Shown here: positions 1 through 8,090 of the stretch, in pieces
Layout: each line of letters begins with the position of its first letter
Numbering within the stretch: position 1 is the first letter of the stretch
Assembly: GCF_019633745.1 (NCBI RefSeq)
Contig: NZ_CP037968.1
Coordinates: 848,789-912,788, forward strand
DNA from: Methanofollis formosanus
Lineage (GTDB): Archaea; Halobacteriota; Methanomicrobia; Methanomicrobiales; Methanofollaceae
Direction: 5' to 3'
Length of the DNA stretch: 64,000 nucleotides
Translations under genes and position numbers: made by a program
Notes under the pieces: model-generated
The model's input: the letters and a program-made list of their open reading frames with translations, nothing else
Told to the model about the DNA's origin: nothing
Databases searched by the model: none

Positions 1-752
1 GCCGCACCCAGGCCGACGATCCCGGGGAGGTTTTCGGTCCCGGCGCGCCGGCCCTTCTCCTGCCCGCCGCCGTGGACGAGGGTCTCGATGGCGACGCCGT
101 CCCTGATGTACAGCGCTCCTGTCCCCTTGGGCCCGTAGAACTTGTGGCCGGAGAGGGAGAGGAGGTCGATCTGCATCGCGTCGACGTCGATCGGCACGTT
201 CCCGACGGCCTGGACGGCGTCGGTGTGGAAGAGGACGCCGTGCTCGTGGGCGACGGCACCGATCGCGGCGATGGGCTGGATGGTGCCGACCTCGTTGTTG
301 GCGGTCATCACCGAGACGAGGACGGTCCGGTCGGTGATCGCCGCCTCGACGGCGGCCGGGTCGACCATGCCGTACCGGTCGACCGGCAGGTAGGTGACCG
401 AGAAGCCCTGCCTCTCCAGGAACTCGCAGGTGTGGAGGATGGCGTGGTGCTCGATGGCGGTGGTGATGATATGGTCGCCCTTCTCCCGGTTCGCCAGGGC
501 GACGCCCTTCAGCGCCCAGTTGTCCGATTCGGTCCCGCCGGCGGTGAAGAAGATCTCGGCGGGCGAAGCGCCGAGGGCGGCGGCGACCTGCCCGCGGGCA
601 CGGTCCACCGCCTCCCGCGACTCGTCGGCAAGGCCGTACAGGGAAGAGGGGTTGCCGAAGTGTTCGGTGAAGTACGGGAGCATTGCGGCGACGACCTCGG
701 GATGGGTCGGGGTCGTGGCGGCGTGGTCGAAGTAATGGATCTTTTCGCTCAT
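1..752 (-). CDS. Cysteine desulfurase (NifS/IscS family), 3' part beyond window edge
   Basis: PLP enzyme that takes sulfur from cysteine for Fe-S cluster or thiolation pathways. The first 250 residues are present. They start with [19 protein letters not shown], the classic N-terminus of aminotransferase class V desulfurases, followed by GNPSSLYG and the HTDAVQ motif that holds PLP. The PLP lysine is Lys204 in [10 protein letters not shown]. The GRRAGTEN motif follows close to the edge. The start is the ATG at 752. The C-terminal third, with the mobile catalytic cysteine loop, lies outside the window, so NifS and SufS-like subtypes cannot be separated and no symbol is given. An IscU-like partner would be expected downstream, outside the window. 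Confidence 0.93.
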   Translation of the reverse strand, partial: MSEKIHYFDHAATTPTHPEVVAAMLPYFTEHFGNPSSLYGLADESREAVDRARGQVAAALGASPAEIFFTAGGTESDNWALKGVALANREKGDHIITTAIEHHAILHTCEFLERQGFSVTYLPVDRYGMVDPAAVEAAITDRTVLVSVMTANNEVGTIQPIAAIGAVAHEHGVLFHTDAVQAVGNVPIDVDAMQIDLLSLSGHKFYGPKGTGALYIRDGVAIETLVHGGGQEKGRRAGTENLPGIVGLGA

Positions 753-964
753 ATCTCTCCCTTTGATTATTCCCATTGTCTTTTGATGATGGAAAAAATA
801 ACCCTTCGAGACGGGATGTGGTGGGGGGGTCGGGCTTCGGTTTCCGTATGGTATGATCATCTCATCCGATCGATCTGCCGTCTCTTCTCCGTCCATGCCT
901 TTCTGAGGATTACAGGGATCACTTTCAGAGGGAAGAACACAGCAGAAGAAGAACTCAAAAAAGT

Positions 965-1235
965 TCTGTTGAATCGGGCATGAGGTGGGAGCACGCCTCA
1001 AGCATACGGGATGAAAATTTCTCGTCGCTTGCTCTCTCTTTTCAAAGATTGAAGAATCGATGGAGACCTTGTTCAATCGCCGCCCCCGCCCATCCTCATT
1101 GTGGGGGGTCCGGGGGGTTTCCCCCCGGCGCGAGATTTCAGAAAAGATTCTCCGATGAGGGTGGCACGTCTGATCATCACGCCTTCCCACAACACCATGC
1201 CGGGGGCGCTGCCCCCGGACCCCCAGGATGAAGAT
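965..1235 (+). repeat. Degenerate copy of the MITE-like GGCTYTGTAGAA family
   Basis: It starts with a decayed end (TTCTGTTGAATCGGGCATGA), followed by the conserved core AAGCATACGGGATGAAAATT and TCTCGTCGCTTGCTCTCTC. A GC hairpin of the type CCGGGGGGTTTCCCCCCGG sits near 1120-1140 and a second GC hairpin (GGGGGCGCTGCCCCC) near 1203. The right terminal repeat is not recognisable. Better preserved copies are at 6704, 13172, 33835 and 41447. Confidence 0.6.
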
Positions 1236-1427
1236 AGGGCGGGGAAGACAGAGGGTCAATAATTCAGAAAGTGGATATTTCCTCTGTGTATCAACTATGG
1301 GGGAGCGCGGATGGATCAAATCCTCATGAAAATCTGGAGAGACAGTTTTCTGGATCATTTTCATGGTAAATCATCTGGATTGCTCTCTCTGCGGGACGGC
1401 ACGGCGGGGGGTGACGATCCAGATCGG

Positions 1428-2205
1428 CCGTCCCCCTTCACCGGATCTGTCCTGCTATCTCGCGTGAGGATAGGACGGGGGACGGCACGGAGCGCGTGAT
1501 CCTGCCGAGTAGAGATCGCCTCTTTTCCGTCCCGCTCCAATCTTCGAGGTCATGGGAACAGGACGAGGTCATGATCAGACCATGCCGTCCCCTTTTCACC
1601 AGACCAGTTCTGCCATCTCGCGAGAGGATAGGACGGGGGACGGCACGGCGCGTGATCCTGCCGAGTAATGATCGCTTCTTTTCCGTCCCGCTCCAATCTT
1701 CGAGGTCATGGGAACAGGACGAGGTCATGATCAGACCATGCCGTCCCCTTTTCACCAGACCAGTTCTGCCATCTCGCGAGAGGATAGGACGGGGGACGGC
1801 ACGGCGCGTGATCCTGCCGAGTAATGATCGCTTCTTTTCCGTCCGGTTCTATCCTCGGGGTCATGAAAATAGGACCGCGTGATGATCATATCATGCCGTC
1901 CCCCTTCACCGGATCTGTTCTGCCGTCTCGCGTGAGGATAGGACAGAGGATGGCATCACGCGTGATCCCACCGAGTAGAGATCGCCTCTCTTCCGCCCCA
2001 CTCCAATCTTCGGGGTCATGAGGACGAGACGGCGTGCTGAACGGATGTGCCGTCCCCCTTCACCGGATCTGTTCTGCCGTCTCGCGAGAAGATAAGACAG
2101 GGGATGGCATCACGCGTGATCCCGCTGAGAAGAGATCGCCTCTTTCCCGTCCTGTTCTATCCTCGGGGTCATGAGGGCGGGACAGCGTGACGATCAGAAC
2201 GAGCC
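1428..2205. repeat. Array of five tandem repeats of about 155 bp
   Basis: Units start with CCGTCCCC at 1428, 1585, 1741, 1896 and 2050, giving periods of 157, 156, 155 and 154 bp. Each unit carries the palindrome TCTCGCGAGA or a one-base variant (TCTCGCGTGA), preceded by a GATCTGTTCTGCC-like stretch and followed by GGATAGGACGGGGGACGGCA. The CCGTCCCC and GGGGACGG blocks can pair, so each unit can fold into a long stem. Units 2 and 3 are nearly identical, others have drifted. Open frames through the array are an artefact of a period near a multiple of three. Related arrays lie at 13661-14040 and, inverted, at 20155-21100. Function is unknown. Confidence 0.85.
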
Positions 2206-2325
2206 GCCCCTCACCGCAGAATCTCCAGGGGTTCAGAAACCAATCGCTCCTCTACCAGAGGCAAGGAATCGAGAAATACAACAGAGCCGAAAAAAAGAGT
2301 TCTGGAGATTATTCAGATTGACCGA

Positions 2326-3507
2326 TTAGAAATCGGTCATAATTCTGAACTGATCGATCTCCGGGTTGTCCATCCGCTCGATGAACTCGTCCGCGGCATG
2401 ACCGATGTCCTTGCTCGCGGTGATCGCACGGCCGACGACCAGGATGTCGGCGCCCGAGTCCAGGGCCTTCCGCACAACATGTTGCCTGACCCCGCCGGCG
2501 GTGGCGACGAGGAGTTTGCCGCCCGCGGCTTCCTTGATCGCCGGAATGTTGCCCCAGGAATATTCGTCGCCCTCGGTGTCGATGGCGCGGTGGAGTTCGA
2601 CGATGTCCGGTTTGACCTTCAGTTCTTTGATCAGCGCCACCGGGTCGGCGACATTGAGCATGTCGATGACCGAGTAGATGCCGGTCTTCTTCGTCTCCTC
2701 GATCGCCTTCTCGATGGTGGCGGTCGGGGCGAGGCCGGAGATGACGACGGCGTCGGCACCGGCGTCAGAGGCCATCCGGGCCTCAAGGTTGCCAGTGTCA
2801 AGGGTCTTGAGGTCGGCGATGATGAAGGCGTCCGGCCGGATCTTCCTGATCTCGGAGAGGACGTTCAGCCCGAACTGCTTGATCAGCGGGGTGCCGGCCT
2901 CGAAGAGGACGTGATCGTTCTTCGGGACCGCGGTGAGCACGGCCTCGACCTTTGCCATGTCCACGAGGTCCATGGCGACCTGGAGGTACGGGGGGTTCCA
3001 GAGACGCTGGACCTTGAAGCCCATGACAGCGTGGGTGGACCGGTCTTTCTCGTAGAGGAGGGTCTCGGTGTCAGGGAACTTCTGGATGGCACGGCGGATG
3101 GCGAGTTTGGTGGCGCCATAGTTGTACCGGTAAATCTTGCTGTAGTCCTCCGCGTCGGGTGCGATGAAGACGCTGGCGAGGATGACGGTCTCGTCAAGGT
3201 CGATCCCCTCAAAGACTCCTTCTTCGACCGAGTCGGCGACGGCCTTGGCGACGGCGGCCTGGGCCGGGCCGAAGATCTCATTCACCTGCTCGCCCGTCTT
3301 CAGGGTCACCTTCGGGATGATGAGGGTGGCCGGTTTGGTGAGCAGGTTCGGGCGTACCACCGCAAGGAGCGGGGTGTGGCCCGCAGAGAGCTGTGACATA
3401 CCGTTTGCAAAGGCCATCCCCACCGGGCCGTTCTTGTCCCCCATGACAAGGTCGATGTGCGCGAGTTCCGCGCCAGTTCCAACGAGAGCTTCACCTATCA
3501 AATACAT
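2326..3507 (-). CDS. fae-hps: Bifunctional formaldehyde-activating enzyme / 3-hexulose-6-phosphate synthase (Fae-Hps)
   Basis: A fusion of two activities: Fae condenses formaldehyde with tetrahydromethanopterin, and Hps interconverts ribulose 5-phosphate plus formaldehyde with hexulose 6-phosphate. In methanogens it supplies pentose phosphates and handles formaldehyde. Residues 1-160 are Fae (MYLIGEALVGTG, the catalytic His in ELAHIDLVMG, then HTPLLAV). Residues 170-393 are the Hps TIM barrel (VLFEAGTPLIKQ, DLKTLD, ELHRAID, TAGGV). The 393-residue length fits the archaeal fusion. An in-frame open stretch continues upstream to 3852 but is not Fae-like. The ATG at 3507 is preceded by AAGGGA at short spacing and gives the family N-terminus. 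Confidence 0.95.
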   Translation of the reverse strand: MYLIGEALVGTGAELAHIDLVMGDKNGPVGMAFANGMSQLSAGHTPLLAVVRPNLLTKPATLIIPKVTLKTGEQVNEIFGPAQAAVAKAVADSVEEGVFEGIDLDETVILASVFIAPDAEDYSKIYRYNYGATKLAIRRAIQKFPDTETLLYEKDRSTHAVMGFKVQRLWNPPYLQVAMDLVDMAKVEAVLTAVPKNDHVLFEAGTPLIKQFGLNVLSEIRKIRPDAFIIADLKTLDTGNLEARMASDAGADAVVISGLAPTATIEKAIEETKKTGIYSVIDMLNVADPVALIKELKVKPDIVELHRAIDTEGDEYSWGNIPAIKEAAGGKLLVATAGGVRQHVVRKALDSGADILVVGRAITASKDIGHAADEFIERMDNPEIDQFRIMTDF

Positions 3508-4026
3508 GGAAATCCCTTCAATAATGCTGCATATAGATGGCACACGCTTATACATAAAGTGACGGGGGTGGCAGGAAAACCGGAGAAGCACCTGGGAGCG
3601 GAAGGCCCGCGCGTGCCCCGGGATACACCTGATATCGGCCTTGCAGAGATCTTCACCATCTTCTGGAGAGAATATCTCTATCAAACACCATCCTGGGAGG
3701 CAACGCCCTTCGGGGCGATCGAGGTGGAGAAACATCGTGATCAAAGATACCACCTCTGACCCACCCGCCTTCCCCCCCATCTTTTCGCCGGGGGCGCTGC
3801 TCCCGAACCCCCGGGACGGCGATAGGGGTGGGAAGGCAGAACTTGAGATCATGAAGGGGATTGATGCCGCCCCTGCCTATCCTCGTCGTGGGGGTCCGGG
3901 GGTGCACCCCCGGCGCAAGACGGCAGAAAAGATCCTGCGATGAGGGGCGGCAAGCCCCCCGCAGTGAGAACAATCCGGATGATTTCAACAGAGTTTCGAT
4001 CGGTGCCCTCTGTTCCCGACATGCCA
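3508..4026. repeat. Intergenic region with two GC-rich hairpin repeats
   Basis: There is no gene. Around 3775-3850 and 3865-3950 lie two copies of the GC hairpin unit found across the window: a CCC-rich lead, the arm GTCCGGGGGTGCACCCCCGGCG in the second copy, then GCAAGACGGCAGAAAAGATC. The unit also occurs inside the MITE-like elements, but here it stands alone. It may end transcription of fae-hps or of the pilin gene; that is inference. Confidence 0.55.
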
Positions 4027-4695
4027 CTATGAGACCGGAAACGTCGTCTCGGTCACGACCGTCCCCGACCGCACATCGACCACCCGCAACCCCCACGTAC
4101 CCTTGCCGGCAGGCGTGCCCTGCGGGTTGTCCTGCCATATGTGTGCGCTGCCGTTCCAGTACTGTGGGTACTGGCTCAGGTCGTAGAAATACGGGGTCGT
4201 GCTCTTGCGCCTCTCGATGTCGTTGGTCAACCAGAACCCCCGGTTCCGGGTCCAGTTCACGGCACCGGCGTTCCCGTCATAGAAGATGTACAGGCATTCC
4301 CCGGGTCTGAACCCACGGTCCTCCTCCATCGATTCGGACGTGACCGGTTCGATCACCTGGCCGTCCGGAGGGATGACATAGATCTTCACTTCCTTCAGGT
4401 CTTCATGCACCCCGGCGCGATCCTTGGAGAAATAGAGGGTGTCGCCGGCGACGTTCGTGACCTCGATCACCCGGCCGTCGCCGTGCGGCGCACCGACATG
4501 GACGGCCTTTGCGAGATTGGCGGTCAGCGGGGGCTTTTCAACATGAGCCTCACTGAAGATTCCGGAGAAGAGCGCGAACGAGATCCCTGCCAGGAGTACG
4601 ACCAGAAAGACCATGAGAACAGTCCCGAGGGTTTCGGAGACGGCAGTGTCATCGCTCATCAGATACGAAATCAGAGCAGAAAGAGATGAAGCCAT
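4027..4695 (-). CDS. Archaeal type IV pilin-like secreted protein
   Basis: The 222-residue protein has a short N-terminal stretch, then DDTAVSETLGTVLMVFLVV, the typical archaeal pilin N-terminal motif (AVSE..G..LMV) with one hydrophobic helix at about residues 18-42. The rest is a beta-rich extracellular domain with no motif I know. The prepilin peptidase would cut just before the AVSE segment, and the hydrophobic helix would pack into a filament or anchor the protein. The start is uncertain: ATG at 4695 or the internal ATG at 4659 (MSDDTAVSE), which resembles other archaeal pilins more. Neither has a clear ribosome site. It seems a single-gene unit; no pilus assembly ATPase is nearby. Confidence 0.72.
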   Translation of the reverse strand: MASSLSALISYLMSDDTAVSETLGTVLMVFLVVLLAGISFALFSGIFSEAHVEKPPLTANLAKAVHVGAPHGDGRVIEVTNVAGDTLYFSKDRAGVHEDLKEVKIYVIPPDGQVIEPVTSESMEEDRGFRPGECLYIFYDGNAGAVNWTRNRGFWLTNDIERRKSTTPYFYDLSQYPQYWNGSAHIWQDNPQGTPAGKGTWGLRVVDVRSGTVVTETTFPVS

Positions 4696-4714
4696 CGGAA
4701 TGGATCAGAAAACG

Positions 4715-4882
4715 TGGGGTCGGTGAGATTTGAACTCACGATCGACGGGTCTCTCCGACATGCGCGGGGAGCGAGATCTGCATCAGCGCTCCAACGGGTC
4801 ATCATCAGATCAGTAGACCCATTGTTCATCACACGCAAAGACCGCTGGAGCCCGTCGCCATTCCGGACTAGGCCACGACCCC
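4715..4882 (-). tRNA. tRNA-Trp(CCA) with a long intron containing box C/D RNA
   Basis: The acceptor arms are GGGGTCG (4876-4882) and CGACCCC (4716-4722), with discriminator A at 4715. The T arm is GTGAG-TTCAAAT-CTCAC. The anticodon stem is ACGGG/CCCGT and the loop begins CT-CCA-G. An intron of roughly 90 nt separates the anticodon from the 3' half. Read on the minus strand the intron holds TGTGATGA (box C), ACTGAT (box D'), TGATGATGA (box C') and GCTGATG (box D) in that order. This is the known arrangement in euryarchaeal pre-tRNA-Trp, where the intron guides 2'-O-methylation of its own tRNA. CCA is not encoded. Confidence 0.93.
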
Positions 4883-4910
4883 GAATGTATCACTTATATG
4901 CGTCCTCTTC

Positions 4911-4920
4911 CGACTTAAAA
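4911..4920 (-). promoter_or_regulatory. TATA box candidate for tRNA-Trp
   Basis: On the minus strand AATTTTTAAG lies about 30-35 nt upstream of the tRNA-Trp 5' end, the usual position for an archaeal TATA box. A second AT-rich site, CATATAAGT at 4895-4903, is too close to the tRNA to serve it. Confidence 0.45.
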
Positions 4921-4942
4921 ATTGTGATCGGCGAGCACTAAT

Positions 4943-4950
4943 GATATAAG
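4943..4950 (+). promoter_or_regulatory. TATA box candidate for acyl-CoA synthetase gene
   Basis: GATATAAG lies about 30-38 nt upstream of the ATG at 4981, which implies a very short leader. There is no clear Shine-Dalgarno sequence before this ATG, in keeping with a leaderless or near-leaderless message. Confidence 0.4.
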
Positions 4951-4980
4951 ATCTTCTCGCACCAGTACTTACGAAAACCT

Positions 4981-6681
4981 ATGGTCACGGGCAGCTATGC
5001 ATGCGGACATTCAGGGCTGTCGCTGATGGGCGAGACCATCGGCGCCATGCTCAACCGTATAGCCGCACAATACCCGGAGAACGAGGCCCTGGTATCTGTG
5101 CACCAGAACATCCGCTGGACGTACCGGGAGTTCCTTCTTCAGGTAAACTCCCTTGCACGTGGCCTTATGGCACTCGGCGTCGAGCGCGGCGACCGGGTTG
5201 CGATCTGGGCGATGAACTACGCCGAGTGGACCCTCACCCAGTTTGCGACCGCGAAGATCGGGGCCATCCTGGTCAACATCAACCCGGCCTACCGGGTCTT
5301 CGAACTGGAATACGCCCTCAAGCAGGCCGAGGTCTCGACCCTCATCGTGCAGGGGCGGTTCAAGACCTCCGACTATGTCGGCATGGTCTACGAGGCCTGC
5401 CCCGAGGCGATCGAGGCGCGGCCCGGCAGGGTCTCGACTGAGAAGTTCCCGTTCCTCAAAAACATCGTCTTCATGGGCGACATCCCGTACAACGGGATGT
5501 TCACCTGGGACGAGATGATCAAGCGGGGAGAGGCGATCAGTCCCGACGAACTGGAAGAGCGCGAGGAGTCCCTCAACTTCGACGACGCCATCAACATCCA
5601 GTACACGAGCGGGACGACCGGGTTCCCGAAAGGCGTGGTGCTCACCCATCACGGCGTGATGAACAACGGGTTCATCATCGGCGAGGGGATGAAGTTCACC
5701 GAGAAGGACCGTCTCTGTATTCCGGTACCCTTCTACCACTGCTTCGGCATGGTCCTCTCGAACATGGCCTCGGTTACCCACGGTTCGACGATGGTCATCC
5801 CCGCCCCGTACTTCAATGCCGAGGCGGTCATGAAGACCGTCCAGAACGAGCGGTGTACCGCCGTCCACGGGGTGCCGACGATGTTCATCGCCGAACTTTC
5901 GCACCCTGAATTTGCAAAATATGATTTTTCCACCCTGCGCACCGGGATCATGGCCGGTTCCCCCTGCCCCATCGAGGTGATGAAGCAGGTCAACACCCTC
6001 ATGAACATGCGCGACATCGTCATCGTCTACGGGCAGACCGAACTTTCGCCGGGCATCACCATGACCACCGTTGACGATCCCCTTGAGCGCCGGGTGGGGA
6101 CGGTGGGCAGGGCCTTCCCACACACCGAGATCAAGATCATCGATCCATATACAAAGAGGATCGTCCCCCGTGGCGTGGTCGGCGAGATCTGTGCCCGCGG
6201 ATATATGGCGATGAAGTGTTATTACAACAATCCATCGGCCACCCGCGCCACCCTGGACCACAACGGGTGGCTCCATACCAGCGACCTCGGAGTGATGGAC
6301 GAGGAGGGGTACGTGAAGATGTCAGGGCGCCTCAAGGAGATGGTGATCCGGGGCGGCGAGAACATCTATCCCAGAGAGATCGAGGAGTTCCTCCACCACC
6401 ACCCCAGGATCGCCGACGCCTATGTGATCGGCGTACCTGACAAAATATACGGCGAGGAACTGATGGCCTGGGTGAAGCCAAAGGAAGGGCAGAGCATCAC
6501 GCCCGAGGAGATCGTCGAGTTCTGCACCGGCCAGATCGCCCGCTTCAAGATCCCGCGGTACTTCAAGTTCGTCGACGATTTCCCGATGTCGGTCACCGGC
6601 AAGATCCAGAAGTTCAAGATGCGCGATATCGCCGTCGAAGAACTCGGGCTTGGAGAGGCCTCAGAGGTCAAGACGGCCTGA
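4981..6681 (+). CDS. AMP-forming acyl-CoA synthetase (fatty acid-CoA ligase family)
   Basis: Activates a carboxylic acid with ATP to an acyl-AMP and transfers it to CoA. The 566 residues span the whole AMP-binding family: the P-loop-like A3 motif YTSGTTGFPKGV at 208-219, FYHCFGM, IVYGQTELSPG (A5), the hinge region GWLHTSDLGVMDEEGYVKMSGRLKEM, and the C-terminal catalytic lysine in SVTGKIQKFKMR. Length and motifs are intact, so an active enzyme is expected. The substrate cannot be read from sequence; methanogen homologues are usually annotated as medium- or long-chain ligases. It is separated from its neighbours by tRNA-Trp and a MITE-like element, so it is probably transcribed alone. Confidence 0.9.
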   Translation: MVTGSYACGHSGLSLMGETIGAMLNRIAAQYPENEALVSVHQNIRWTYREFLLQVNSLARGLMALGVERGDRVAIWAMNYAEWTLTQFATAKIGAILVNINPAYRVFELEYALKQAEVSTLIVQGRFKTSDYVGMVYEACPEAIEARPGRVSTEKFPFLKNIVFMGDIPYNGMFTWDEMIKRGEAISPDELEEREESLNFDDAINIQYTSGTTGFPKGVVLTHHGVMNNGFIIGEGMKFTEKDRLCIPVPFYHCFGMVLSNMASVTHGSTMVIPAPYFNAEAVMKTVQNERCTAVHGVPTMFIAELSHPEFAKYDFSTLRTGIMAGSPCPIEVMKQVNTLMNMRDIVIVYGQTELSPGITMTTVDDPLERRVGTVGRAFPHTEIKIIDPYTKRIVPRGVVGEICARGYMAMKCYYNNPSATRATLDHNGWLHTSDLGVMDEEGYVKMSGRLKEMVIRGGENIYPREIEEFLHHHPRIADAYVIGVPDKIYGEELMAWVKPKEGQSITPEEIVEFCTGQIARFKIPRYFKFVDDFPMSVTGKIQKFKMRDIAVEELGLGEASEVKTA

Positions 6682-6703
6682 AACGATCGGCACTCTTTTT
6701 TTT

Positions 6704-7224
6704 GGCTTTGTAGAATCAGGCATGAGCCCCGGGCTCAAGCATACGGGATGAAAATTTCTCGTCATTTGCTCTCTCTCTTTTCAAGACAGGAGAATCTGGG
6801 GCGATCGTGTTCCATCGCCGCCCCCACCTATCTTCGTCGTGGGGGTCCGGGGGTTTCCCCCGGCGCGAGATTGTGGGAAAGATTTGACAATTTGGGGCGG
6901 CCAATCTATCAGAGGAATATTCTATCCTCTGTGTATCGGCTTCAACGTGATATAAAGAGTTCAAACTCTCATGCAAACATGAAGAGAGGATATTCTGGAT
7001 CATTTTCATGGTAAATCATCGTGATGGTTCTCTTCGACGGGGGGTTGGCTGCCCTCCCAACCCCGCGCGAGCGATAGGCGGCGGACTGCAACCCCCCTTT
7101 CAGGGTCATTGCTCCGCCTTCCGCCCCAATCTTCATCATTGGGGTTCGGGGCGGAGCCCCCGGCATACGCATGAGGGAAGGCGATAGATTCGGTTCATGA
7201 AAAGAGGATGTTTTCTACAGAGCC
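6704..7224 (+). mobile_element. MITE-like element, 521 bp, with terminal inverted repeats
   Basis: It begins GGCTTTGTAGAATC and ends TTCTACAGAGCC, which are imperfect inverted copies of each other. It has no coding capacity. The left part carries the core AAGCATACGGGATGAAAATT and a hairpin CCGGGGGTTTCCCCCGG near 6847. The right part is the mirror image of the left part of the copy at 13172, sharing ATTTTCATGGTAAATCATC and AAAGAGGATGTTTTCTACAG. A further GC hairpin unit sits at about 7060-7180. The left end directly follows a run of eight T behind the acyl-CoA synthetase gene. A non-autonomous transposon relic is the simplest reading; no matching transposase is in the window. Confidence 0.7.
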
Positions 7225-7414
7225 CTTCCCGTAACATATCAAGGCTGGAGAGTTCTGGGATGAACTCCATGAAAATATTCTTCGATTTTCGAGGGCCCGG
7301 GTTGACGACCGGCCCGCAGCACGGAAATCGATCCAGGGCCGTGGATTTTAACCCTCAGAAGATCCAACTCTTCGTGATGGCAGGCACGCTTGCTGAGCAG
7401 AGGAGGAGCCGCTG

Positions 7415-8089
7415 ATGCTCGGGATCATCGGCGGCACCAGCCTCCTGTACTGTGACCTTCCGGCACTGGAGGAAAAAACGGTCTGGACCCCCTATGGTCC
7501 GGCTTCGGTGCATGTCGGCGAGATCGCCCTGATGCTCAGGCACCAGGCCGACCGTCCGCCCCACCAGATCAACTACCGCGCCCAGATGGCGGCGCTCGCC
7601 CTCTGCGGTGTGGACCGGGTCGTCGCTTTCGGGTCGGTCGGGTCGTTAAAGCCCCTCATCCAGCCCGGAACGGTGGTGCTCCCGACCGACTATCTCAGCC
7701 TCACCGATATCCCGTCCTTCCACAACCATGCCATCGAGCATGTGATGCCGGCCATGGACCAGGACCTGGTCAGGCAGATCTCCGGGGCCATCCCCACCGC
7801 CGAGGTCGGGGGGATCTATGTCCAGACGCGGGGGCCCAGGATCGAGACCATTTCTGAGGTGCAGGCCCTGGCAAAGGTCGCGGACGTCGTCGGGATGACG
7901 GTGGCGAGCGAGGCGACGCTTGCGCGCGAGCTCGAAATTCCGTTCGCCGCCGTCTGTACGGTTGACAATTATGCAAACGGCCTCTCCGACGAGGTGCTCA
8001 CCTACGAGCATATCCTCGCCACCTCGAAGAAATATGCGAGGCGGACCGAGGACCTGGTCGGTGCGGTCGTGCACGCACTGGGGGAGTAA
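7415..8089 (+). CDS. MTAP/PNP-family nucleoside phosphorylase, probably methylthioinosine/deoxyinosine phosphorylase
   Basis: Cleaves a 5'-modified nucleoside with phosphate to free base and sugar 1-phosphate. The N-terminus MLGIIGGTSL has the phosphate-binding GGT/S motif of the family. Also visible are HQINYRAQMAAL, VAFGSVGSL, QTRGPRIET and VGMTVASEA, all positions conserved in MTAP proteins, with 224 residues. The next gene, two bases on, is a DadD-type deaminase that turns methylthioadenosine and 5'-deoxyadenosine into inosine forms. A specificity for 6-oxopurine nucleosides (MTI, 5'-deoxyinosine) is therefore more likely than for MTA itself. The family is seen; the substrate is inference. 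Confidence 0.82.
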   Translation: MLGIIGGTSLLYCDLPALEEKTVWTPYGPASVHVGEIALMLRHQADRPPHQINYRAQMAALALCGVDRVVAFGSVGSLKPLIQPGTVVLPTDYLSLTDIPSFHNHAIEHVMPAMDQDLVRQISGAIPTAEVGGIYVQTRGPRIETISEVQALAKVADVVGMTVASEATLARELEIPFAAVCTVDNYANGLSDEVLTYEHILATSKKYARRTEDLVGAVVHALGE

Positions 8090-8090
8090 G

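Larger units (their letters stand above)
753..2325. other. Gene-free repeat region
   Basis: No convincing gene is seen in these 1.57 kb. The open frames are shadows of the desulfurase or readings of repeats. The stretch holds a degenerate copy of the MITE-like family (about 965-1235), a GC-rich hairpin, and an array of five tandem repeats (1428-2205), which are listed separately. The sequence around 1320-1390 again matches the internal part of the MITE-like family, sharing a block that reads GATCATTTTCATGGTAAATC. Confidence 0.6.

Noticed and set aside
72..983. Long open frame on the plus strand with Asp/Gly/Val-rich product
   Set aside because: It runs opposite the cysteine desulfurase, whose motifs are unmistakable on the minus strand; low-complexity composition is typical of a shadow frame in GC-rich DNA.
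1438..2021. Repeated open frames in the 155-bp array
   Set aside because: They are periodic only because the unit length is near a multiple of three; frames change at units of other length and no ribosome site is present.
5011..6276. 421-codon frame antisense to the acyl-CoA synthetase
   Set aside because: A His/Asp/Gly-rich product without motifs, fully inside a well-supported gene.
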